The notes beneath the pieces were generated by a model. It searched no databases, was not told the origin of the DNA, and was given only the letters and a program-made list of their open reading frames with translations. From Heracleum sosnowskyi (taxonomy: Eukaryota; Streptophyta; Magnoliopsida; Apiales; Apiaceae), in contig CM061239.1 of NCBI GenBank assembly GCA_030848705.1, positions 85,170,363 through 85,234,362 on the forward strand: a stretch of 64,000 bases of DNA, given 5' to 3'. This document shows, piece after piece, positions 55,446-64,000 of the stretch; positions within the stretch are counted from its first letter, which is position 1; each line of letters opens with the position of its first letter. A program made the translations under genes and the position numbers.

Positions 55446-56800
55446 TGCTTAGCTGGAAATTCAGTGCCAAATCCAATTCAGGTATTACTTTCTATCTCTC
55501 AATTAACTTCTTTTACTGTTGCTGAACCCAAGTGGTTGTTAAGGTTGACCAAGGGATTGTAGATCCACAATCTTTATCCCAGGTCTTAGAGCCAAACAAT
55601 GAGTCTACAACTTCATTACTTGACCTCTCAGCCTAAACAGAAATCAAATGTTAAACAAAGAAGTATTTTGATTGAAACAGTGAGTAATCCCACAGCTCTG
55701 CCTCCTCTAAAGAAATTCAATATATACTGAGGCATCTGTCAGCCCATCTGTATCCTCTCAATAGGATATGGACTTTGAAATGGCCAATGAACTGTATCTA
55801 GAGACATTCTCTCAACAGGATGAATCTATTGAAATTCGCCATAGGGCCATGGCACTTTGTACTGAGTCAAGCACACTCTCATTACTCACAATGGGAGAAA
55901 ACAATTTCATTAGATGAAACTCAGGACACGGTGAAAGCAGAGCACCTGCAACTGGTTACAGTGCCTACCATTGTCACGGTAGAAGTGCCTTCATAGGCAT
56001 CTGAGGGAAAATTTGATTCTTTGCCAAATTAAATAGAATCATTTTCTCCCCTCCCAGAGTGAACACCTCTGGCTCCCTAAGGGATTTTCCACTCGCAGAT
56101 TTATCTGGAGAAAGTGGAAGGCAACTTGGTCAGTCTATCACTGAAGCAATTCAGATTTCAAATCCAAGTGATTTGATAGACATGATTGAGGATCGGGATT
56201 TGTGAACTCCCATTGCACCACCACTGACCTCTCTTGAAGAGGCTAAGGTGAGTTTCAATGCAGGTACTGATCAAAAAGGAGCAAACAGACAGCTAATGTT
56301 GAGTGATAAGAGTCAAACACTGAGTGAAACACATGCACGTGAGATGAGTGATACACTTACAAGATAAATTCAAGTGAGTGCACACACAGACACATACACT
56401 GCAATGTAGTTAGCTCACATAGCTGATCTACAGGAACATCTATTCAAAACCCAGGCTGATAAAGAATTTTTGCAAGCACAAGTGGTTGAACGGTCTTCTT
56501 CTTCCACCTCTGTCAACAATCAGCTGGGACTGCTCAAGGAAATCTTGAAGACAAAGTTACTACCCAAGATCAACTCCATCAACTATCTCAACTCCTACTG
56601 GCTTCAGATACTCATAAATTTAAATCTGTAGAGAATTCCTCAACTAAGGGGGAGAAGTTTCTAGACAAGTTTCTACAGAAGTTTGGGGAGAAGTTTCTAT
56701 CTACTTCTAAGGGGAAGAAGTTTCTAGAGACTTTTGGTGAAGCTAGTAAAAGGGGAGCTGAAAAAGATATAAAAGGTAAAGGAGGAGTTTCAGGGGAGTA
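55446..56800 (+). pseudogene. C2 ORF3 remnant
   Basis: Aligned by eye to C1 60880-62420: shared are the Ser-rich segment around qqdmdfema-like coding, the stretch with ctcacaatgggaga, the calc-rich middle with the SLEEA segment, and the end with caactaagggggagaag. Stops and indels occur throughout and the first about 280 codons of ORF3 are absent. No product expected. Confidence 0.8.
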
Positions 56801-57047
56801 AAGGTATTTAGCTCTGTTTTGTAAATGTTTTATGTATAGAGCTTAGGTAAATCAAGACAGGTTCAATGTTATCATATGTTCAGTCTAGAGGAACATATGT
56901 CTTGTATTTACCTTTACTGGTGAAATCTGGAAATGTCATATTTGATCCAGAACTTTCTAGTATTTACTTAGGTTTAAGAGTCTTATCTTTTTCTTGGTTT
57001 TAGTTGAGTGATCCTCTAGGTATTTGGTTGTTATTTTCTAACAAACA
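56801..57047 (+). other. C2 3' untranslated stretch before the polypurine tract
   Basis: Non-coding, T-rich; contains nothing recognisable besides its position between ORF3 and the polypurine tract. Confidence 0.5.
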
Positions 57048-57060
57048 AATAGGGGGAGAT
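57048..57060 (+). promoter_or_regulatory. Polypurine tract of C2
   Basis: The run aatagggggagat abuts the 3' LTR. Confidence 0.88.
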
Positions 57061-58539
57061 TGAAAGGCATATGCTATAGCCTATTTGTAATTCGAGGATT
57101 CTACTCAACTTAAACAAGAATGTAATAAGTAAATATTAGTTCAGATGTCACAGGAATCTCAGAAGATTATATATGTCAAAGAATGAAGATTAAAGTCATC
57201 TACAGACTTGAAGTGATTCTACATTGAAAGAAGCTCAATTTATTGATCAAGCCTCAGTGAAGTATTCAAGCTCAGTGGATTTATTAAAGTGACGGAGATT
57301 TCAAGTTGTGACAGCAAAAGGTACTGATTACGGAGTTCTTGAATGAGAAGGAAGTGAATCACTGCTTAAAGTTAAATAGATAAAGAACAGACATTGCCGT
57401 TAGTCACTCATGAACCAGACAGTGCATCGAGTGTCAACGTACTATTGTGTTTGTTATTTATCTAAGTTTTAAGTGATTCTGGAATTAAGTGAGAATTCAA
57501 TTAATTCTATTTATTCTCTTATAAATAATTAATACTATTGAGTAAATTATTTATTGAATTAATTCTGTAAAGAATTAATTTAATACATAATTTATTTAGT
57601 TAATTATTTAAATTAGAATATAAAGAAATTAATTGAGAAGTCAACTAATTCTATTTATTCTCTTATAAATAATTAATACTATCAAGTATATTATTTATTA
57701 AATTAATTCTGTAAAAGAATTAATTTAATACATAATTTATTTAGTTAATTATTTAAATTAGAATAAAAATGAACTAGGAAGACTTAGGTTTGAACTAGGA
57801 AGACTTAGAAAAATGAACTAGGAAGACTCACAAGTGAGTCTTCCCGATTGTCTTCCTAGGCCAACCATAGTCTTCCCGGTTGTCTTCCATGTACAAAGAT
57901 TGTCTTCCCGAAAGTCTTCCAAGGCAAATTGATTGTTTTTCTGCTAGTCTTCCAAGAGCAAAATCCAGTCAGTTGATTTGGCTTGCACGTGGGTTTACTA
58001 AAAGAAAAGTAATGATCAATATAAAGACAGAAGACAATTGGCCAGGAAAATGATTACAAGACATTACAACAAAAAGAAAAGAAAAGACACAGCAACCAAA
58101 AATATTACATTCTCTCAACTGTCTTCTTTACTTCTTCAAACGGAAAGCATTCAATTTCTACCAGAGATTTATTTCTTGATTGTTCTTAAACATTTAATTC
58201 ATAAGAAGTGATTCTCTTGTACTGCTTTGACTTTCTAGCGGATCATAATCCCTAGATTTTATATCGAACTACTTTTTAGTATTCGATCCTTTTTATTACA
58301 AAAATAGATAAATTTATGTCGAATTTATTCTAGATTTGTTTTATCAAGTTCTTTGTAATCAGTGATCAAAATTGTAACACCCTTCAAGTTTAATAGAGTT
58401 TTATTTAACTTGAATATTGTTTCAGTTTTATTCCGCAATAATTTGTTCTAAATTTGTTAAATCTTAAAAAGGACAAATTTCGATAAAACGGTATAGTTTG
58501 TATTCAACCCCCCTTCTACAAACTTATCAGGACCTAACA
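57061..58539 (+). repeat. 3' LTR of C2 (1479 bp)
   Basis: Near-identical to 50167-51643. Differences seen: one near 57495, one near 57563, one near 58279, one near 58315 and a 2-bp indel near 58404. Confidence 0.94.
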
Positions 58540-58774
58540 GTGTGATAATACAAGTGCCATAGCAATCTCCAACAACCCTGTGCAGCACTCGAGAACGAAG
58601 CACATTGATATCAGGTATCATTTTATCAGAGAGCATGTCATGAATGGAACTGTGGAGTTACACTTTGTACCCACAGAAGAACAGACTGCAGATATATTCA
58701 CTAAATCCATTGACGAATCCACATTTATCAAGTTAGTTGGTAAATTGGGTATGTTAAACAGTCTTAGTGATTAA
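58540..58774 (+). pseudogene. C1 RNase H tail (after C2)
   Basis: Continues C1 pol after the gtgtg duplication: CDNTSAIAISNNPVQ, RTKHIDIRYHFIREH, VPTEEQTADIFTK and GKLGMLN, ending with TAA at 58772-58774. This is the usual end of copia RNase H, so pol and ORF3 are separate genes here. Confidence 0.9.
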
Positions 58775-60038
58775 CTATATCTCTGTCATGTTTGTTCTTT
58801 CAAAACTTCATTTTCTCTTGTCATTTTACTGATATTTTCTGCTAATTCTCATTTAATATTACATGCTTGTAAATTTAAATAGCTCTGAATAATTTATTTT
58901 CTTTAAAAATATTTTTCTCATATTTTTTAAGTGGAGAAATGTATTTTTATTGAAAATATATTTATTTAGAATTATTTAGGTGTTTTTCAGATTGTAAATA
59001 TTCTTGTTTAAATAATTTTGCAAGTTTATATTATTTTTATGCAATTTTATATTATTATGCATATTTTTCTAGAATTTATGGAATTTTCTGTGAATTTTTC
59101 TAGATTTTTATATATATTTCATGCATTTTTATAAATTCTATGCATTTTTCTGTAAAGTTTTATTAATTCTCAGCATTTTCTTTTATTTTATTTTATTTTA
59201 AACCGTTTTTCTTTTTATTTATTTTTCTAATTTTTGTTAGTATTACTAGTTTTGAACTAGTAGTACTATCGATAGTACTATCCCTTGATAGTACCACCAG
59301 TTCTTTTTAATAAGTACTACCAGCATTTTATTTTTTTTTGTTTTTTTTGTTTTTCCGTTTTAATTCTTAGTACTACTAAGTCAGTTTTTTTTACTGTTCA
59401 TAGTACTACCGTAGTCTTTTTAGGATAGTACTACTAGCTTTATTTTAATAGTACTACTAGGCTTCTTTCGTTTTTATTATTTCTTTTTATCTTTTTCTGT
59501 TTTATTGTGATAGTACTACCGTGTTTTTACCATAGTACTAACAGGTTTATATATTTACAGTTTTGTTTTTTTTACTTTTTTACTTAGTACTATCAGTTCA
59601 TGTTTTTACATAACTGACTTTTAACTTTCTCTCTCTTTATTCCAAAAAGAAACGAACTGCTGTCCATTTCATTTTCAATTTCCGGATTCGTTTCTTGCTT
59701 GTTTTAGAATCTAAAACCATCACTGTGTTCATCTATTCAAGCCCGTTAATTCAAGATCTTAAAATCAAAGTTTCATTTAGTTTTTGTGTTTTTGAGTTTT
59801 TGAATTCCAAAGGGTTTGATATTCGTTTTTAGTGTTTAAGAGTGAGTTTTTGAATTCTAAAAATAGTAGTGTGTGTGGTTTGTGTCAAGGATTAACATAC
59901 TAAAATTTGGTAATTTTTGGAGAACTTTGAAATTTTGGATTTTTAATTAATTTTTATTAATTTTAAAATTCTTAAATTCGAATTATTCATAATTAGTTGA
60001 ATTTTTGTTTTTCTGTGTTAATTCTTACTTAGTAAATT
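58775..60038 (+). other. C1 pol-ORF3 spacer (1264 bp)
   Basis: Non-coding, T-rich. The first about 460 bp is AT-rich, the middle (59239-59600) carries the C1 motif array, and the last about 440 bp is a leader with a CT-rich tract (ctttctctctctttattcc, 59616-59634) before the ORF3 ATG. A TA-rich tttatatattt (about 59546-59556) within the array could serve as a TATA box. Confidence 0.65.
59239..59600 (+). repeat. U3-type motif array in the C1 pol-ORF3 spacer
   Basis: At least eleven copies of tagtactacc, tagtactatc and tagtactact spaced by 15-45 bp of T-rich DNA, the same motif and orientation as in the C1 U3 (44107-44240). Confidence 0.88.
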
Positions 60039-62617
60039 ATGGCTCGGAATTTTGAGGTTGTTAAAAACAATTACATTGGGTATTTTGATCCTTTGAAATG
60101 CCCGGTTGATCGTTTTCGACCTTGGATTCAGTTTTTAAATTCGCAGTGTTGTGTTAGTCGTGCTATATGTTTATCTGCTGATTTAAAGGTTGAACCTCTG
60201 AGATTATTGTGTTCTAGTGCTGTAATTTCTGATGATTTGAATTCTATTTCTTTCACAATTGAGCACACACAATACACTATTACTAAGGGATTGTTTTGTG
60301 AAGTTTTTCAACTTTCTAGGGACAACTTTGATAGGACTCCTTCTGATATTGAATTAATTCAGTTTTTCAACAGAATTCATTATCAAGGTCCTTTGGAGTT
60401 GCCCAAACTCAGTAAAGCTAATTTAGTCTGTGAATGGGATGTCTTATTTGATACTTTAGCTAAGGTTTTCAGCAATTGTACTAAAAGCAATTTTCAAAAT
60501 ATTCCATCTTTATTGCAGTACATTGCTTATGCTATTGTGTTTAATGTTAGACTTAACATTGGTCATCTTATCTGGAGTCTTATAGTTAGGAGAGTATCTA
60601 ATGCCAGGATTGATCATGATAGTGGTAGAAAAGTCAGGTGTTTCTATCCTAGATTTCTCACTATCTTAATCAGTCATGTGTTATCTGATGCTCACAAGGA
60701 TTTGTTTTTAAATGTTGTATCTGTTCCTTCTCCTACTTCTGCTAGTAAGTTCTATCAAAGACTCCACACTTCTCAAAAATTGAACATAACACCAGTGGTT
60801 GTAAGTCCATTCATGGCTCAGTTCATTCACCTACCTACCTTTGAACCTTTTGTTCCTGATCAACAACTAGTCATTGTATCTGGAACTTCAGAGGAACTGC
60901 CAATACAGGTAATACATCCTATCTCTGGATCATCTGGCACCGTTGCTGTAAACCAAGTGGTTGATAGGACAGACCAAGAGGTTGTAGAACCACAATCTCT
61001 AACTCGGGTCAGAGAGCCAAACACAGTGTCTAATCCTTTAACCTCTCAACCTAGATCTGCTTTAATGATAAGACAAAGGTCTAGTAGTGAACAAACACTG
61101 AGTGCACCTACAGCTCTGTCTCCACCTTTAAAGAAAAGAAAAACCTATAGGGAGACATCTGTAAGCCCATCCATGTCCTCCCAACAGGATATGGACTTTG
61201 AAATGGCCATTGAACAGTCTCTGGAGACATCCTCTCAACAGGATGAATCTATTGAAATTCGCCATCGGGCCCTGGCAACCTGTAATGAGTCAAGCACTCT
61301 CCCATTACTCACAATGGGAGAAGACATCCAAATAGAAGAAACTCAGGACACGTTGTTAGGAGAGCACTTAGGATCTGAAACAGTGCCTACCATTGTCACG
61401 GTAGAAGTGCCTTCACAGGCATCAGAGGGAAAATCTGATTCTTTGCCACTTTTAATAGAATCATTTTCTCCCCTCCCAGAGGGAACATCTCTGGCTCCCC
61501 TAAGGGATTTTTCACTCGCAGGTTTTACTGGAGAAAGTGAAAGGCAACCGGGTGAGTCTGTCTCTGAAGCAATTCAGTATACAATGCCAAATATTTTGAC
61601 AGACTCAACCAGGGATCGGGATTTGCGAACTCCCATTGCACCACCACTGACCTCTCTTGAAGGGGCTAGGGTGATTTCTATTGCAGGTACTCAATCTGAT
61701 TACTTGGAAAGACAGCTAGTGATTAGAGATCAAAATCAAACAGAGAGTGATACACAAGCACGTGAGTTGAGTGAAACACCATTGAGAGAAATTGAAGTGA
61801 GTGCACACACTGACACAAACACTGCTTCTTTGTTAGCTCAGATAGCTGCTCTACAGAAACAACTGCAAGAAACCCAGGCTGAGAAGGACATTCTTAAAGC
61901 ACAAGTGGTTGAACGGTCTTCTTCTTCCACCTCTGTAACAAATCAGCTGGGTTTGATTAAAGATGATATTGAAAGCTTGAAGACTACTCTCCTACCAAAG
62001 ATCAATGTTGTTCAGCAATCTCAAGTACTTTTGGCTTCAGACGTCTCTGATCTTACAACGTCAAATGTTGATCAGTTTGCTGCCATTACTGCTCAAGTGG
62101 ATTTTATTCAGCAACCTGTTGATGAAAATCAATGGTTTAATGATCAAAGATTCTCTAAAATTGAAGGTGGAATGGAGCATCTGAATGAAGGTATGAAGCA
62201 CTTGTATAATATGATAAAGAATTCACATCAACCTACAATACAACAAAGAACATTCTTTGAGGGTGATGATGAAGATAAGGATGATGATGCTGATGAAGGA
62301 GGAGATGGAAGAGAGAGGAGAGAAGAAAGAGGAGATATAAGGGGAACATCTGAGGTGAATCCTAGAGCTTCTCAAGCTCAAACTGTAGAGGATTCCTCAA
62401 CTAAGGGGGAGAAGGAGAAGATAGAGAATCTGGAGGAGCTTCTAGAAAAGATAAAGGGAAAGGGAAACAATCATTGGAGGAGACTTTCTTTGATGATGCC
62501 TACTACTACCACGGTGAACAGGATGACTTCCAATTTGACACATCTGGTGATCTTGGGAAGACCATACCTGAAGAAGCTTTTGGTGAGGAGGAGGTTGAGG
62601 AGGCAGCCAACTTTGAT

Positions 62618-63523
62618 TAGGGCTGAGCATTCGGTCGGTTCGGTCCAGAACCGGGACCGAACCGAAAAAACCGAAAACCGAATTGTTGATTTTTCTGGGA
62701 CCGAACCGGACCGAAATGACTACATGAACCGGGACCGAACCGAACCGAAATATTTCGGTTTATTCGGTTCGGTCCCTAGAACCAAATTATTTTGCAAAAA
62801 CTCAAAAAATCTGTAGCTATAATCTTGTATCAATCCATTAACATTCAGAAATCATAAGACAAACAGTTCATCAGTTTTCAGTACAACACAAGCATTCACT
62901 ATTCAGTACAAGCATTCAAGCACCAAGCAAAAATTAAAATGAACTACAATTTAAAAATTAAAAATTAAAAGTTGCAGACATGTATAGAAATGATTTTCAC
63001 AGTAACTTTTGTAAATCAGTTCATAAATTATCTCAACTGAAGAAACGAACATGTGGAAGAAGACATGTATTTGGATTTAAAGATTGGACCATCTTTTAGA
63101 ATTACATTCCAGGGAGCTCTTGCAAAGAAAATATTTTAGCAGAACAGTTGCAGTTAAATATTTTAGACATGTTCACACTTGACTTCACAGTTCGAACTTC
63201 AATTGGATTTGCCGATATGGTACTCCGAAGTCAGAAACTCAGTTCGTAATCGTAGTTGTGTAGTTCAGTAACTGTTGTTAGAACTTAGATTAGAATTTAG
63301 AATTTACTAATTTAGAATATATTATATATATAATATATATAATGTATATATATGTATTTTATATTTCGGTTTTTTCGGGTCAGAACCGAATTTGTTTTGT
63401 GAAAACCGAACCGGACCGAAAAACCGAAATGACCGGAATACTAGAAATATGGGGACCGAACCGAACCGAATTAATATATTTCGGTTCGGTTTTTTTGGTT
63501 TGGATCGGTTTTGCTCAGCCCTA
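62618..63523. mobile_element. Non-autonomous hAT element (MITE) inside C1 ORF3
   Basis: 906 bp with 12-bp terminal inverted repeats TAGGGCTGAGCA and an exact 8-bp target duplication actttgat (62610-62617 and 63524-63531), the hAT signature. Both ends (about 62630-62785 and 63363-63505) are crowded with cggttcggt and accgaaccg copies, as subterminal transposase-binding repeats are. The middle is AT-rich with a TA microsatellite near 63315-63362 and has no transposase. Confidence 0.92.
62630..62785. repeat. Left subterminal repeat array of the hAT MITE
   Basis: About a dozen cggttcggt, accgaaccg and ggaccgaac copies in both orientations within 155 bp; a mirror-image set is at 63363-63505. Confidence 0.85.
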
Positions 63524-64000
63524 ACTTTGATGATTGGGAAGATGAAGCTGAATTATATACACCTGGTCCTTTGTTTCAAAAGGAGTTGAAGAAGCAGCAA
63601 TCAGAGTTAAGGAGAAAGGACGATGAGAATGCTAAGGTCTCCGACATCATATCTCAGAAGCTAAAGATTCAAAAGGCTGAACATGAAGACAAACAACGTC
63701 TTCATAGTATTCATGTCAAAGAAAGGAGATTGGGTGTGAGGATGAAGCAAGGAAGCAATTGGGATAAAGCAAGGGAGATGTTTGATATCCCTCAGAGAGG
63801 CACAAACAATGATGCTACATTTCTGAAGTTGCTTGAGAAGATCAGAACTGTTAATCCAGACAATTCATTATACATGAAGGCATTGAAGGAAGATATTCTA
63901 AGGATTACGTCTGCATTTGATCAAGTGTGGCAAGAACTGTACATTTATGTCTCAAGTGCTCTTGAAGGATCATTCACCGTCTCTCTTGAACTACTCCAAA

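Larger units (their letters stand above)
50167..58539 (+). mobile_element. Element C2: internally deleted relative of C1, recently inserted in C1 RNase H
   Basis: 8.37 kb, flanked by gtgtg (50162-50166 and 58540-58544). LTRs 50167-51643 and 57061-58539 differ at about four positions and one 2-bp indel (about 0.3%). Gag is intact, but integrase and most of RT are deleted and ORF3 is a truncated pseudogene. Because the LTRs are almost identical, the deletions must predate this insertion, so the element was mobilised in trans, possibly by a C1-like autonomous relative. Confidence 0.93.
43414..64000 (+). mobile_element. Element C1: Sirevirus-like Ty1/copia retrotransposon (3' end beyond window)
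   Basis: Plus-strand element with 5' LTR 43414-44796, primer site 44799-44810, gag 44901-about 47081, pol 47085-50166 continuing at 58540-58774 after the C2 insertion, a 1.26-kb motif-rich spacer, then ORF3 from 60039, interrupted by a hAT MITE and still open in another frame near base 64000. The gene order matches B. Gag has one frameshift, pol has two stops and a 8.4-kb insertion, so this copy is dead. The left target site would be caaga (43409-43413), unverified because the right side is not visible. Confidence 0.88.
60039..64000 (+). pseudogene. C1 ORF3: long third-gene protein, frameshifted and split by a MITE, runs off the window
   Basis: ATG at 60039. The N-terminal about 250 residues form the domain shared with B ORF3 (EW..LFD.L.KVF at residues 130-150, FYPRFL near 205). 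Next come low-complexity Ser/Thr/Gln-rich linkers, a coiled coil (about residues 585-625: LAQIAALQKQLQETQAEK), and an acidic segment (DEDKDDDADEGGDG). Near 62445-62470, in a run of a/g, the frame is lost by one base; the acidic frame that follows (62470-62617) is the one that continues after the MITE (63532 onward) into a charged coiled coil with FLKLLEKIR, similar in place to FLEFLKAIN of B. The apparent end at 62816 is inside the MITE. Function unknown; no membrane segment seen. Confidence 0.82.

Noticed and set aside
50167..58539. Possible tandem duplication or assembly error of C1
   Set aside because: The segment has its own LTRs, primer site, polypurine tract and exact 5-bp target duplication, and C1 RNase H is restored by removing it.
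60039..62816. Complete 925-codon gene ending at 62816
   Set aside because: The last about 66 codons are MITE sequence and the frame before it is shifted near 62450; the true frame continues after 63532.

Overview
The window is plant nuclear DNA, most likely from a eudicot, made almost entirely of transposable elements. The evidence is Ty1/copia elements with initiator-Met-type primer sites (TGGTATCAGAGC variants), very long Ty3/gypsy-type LTRs, 5-bp target duplications and a hAT-type MITE with an 8-bp duplication. I found no host gene, rRNA, tRNA or CRISPR array. I cannot name the family or species from sequence alone.

The layout is a nest of insertions, most boundaries fixed by matching target duplications. 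The outermost unit is A (plus strand, from 56), an old copia element related to the Sirevirus group. It is cut by H (1261-14025, LARD-type gypsy derivative with 4.95-kb LTRs, TSD tatga), G (15586-19735, minus, pol-less copia derivative, TSD aagca), B (20366-34326, minus, Sirevirus-like copia with gag, pol and a very long third reading frame, TSD gattg) and D (from 34478, minus, gypsy-type LTR). D appears to be cut by E (from 36816, another long gypsy-type LTR). E carries F (37601-39987, short non-coding LTR element, identical LTRs, TSD tctac) and C1 (from 43414, Sirevirus-like copia). C1 carries C2 (50167-58539, a deleted relative, TSD gtgtg) and a hAT MITE (62618-63523, TSD actttgat). The remaining parts of C1, E, D and A lie beyond base 64000.

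B and C1 share one plan: LTR, primer site, gag with a CCHC knuckle, pol in the -1 frame relative to gag (protease, integrase, RT, RNase H), a non-coding spacer of 0.7 or 1.26 kb, then a huge ORF3 of unknown function in the place of the Sirevirus env-like gene. In each element a short, palindrome-cored motif that is arrayed in the LTR U3 is arrayed again in the pol-ORF3 spacer. The motif differs between the two elements. In B this array is followed by a TATA box and a CT-rich leader just before the ORF3 ATG. This suggests an internal ORF3 promoter built from U3-like modules, and is the most interesting signal here.

LTR comparison by eye gives a relative age order: G oldest of the dateable insertions (about 6% divergence), then B (about 2-3%), H (about 0.5-0.6%), C2 (about 0.3%) and F (no difference seen). 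H, G, F and C2 cannot encode their own pol, so their spread must have depended on enzymes supplied in trans.
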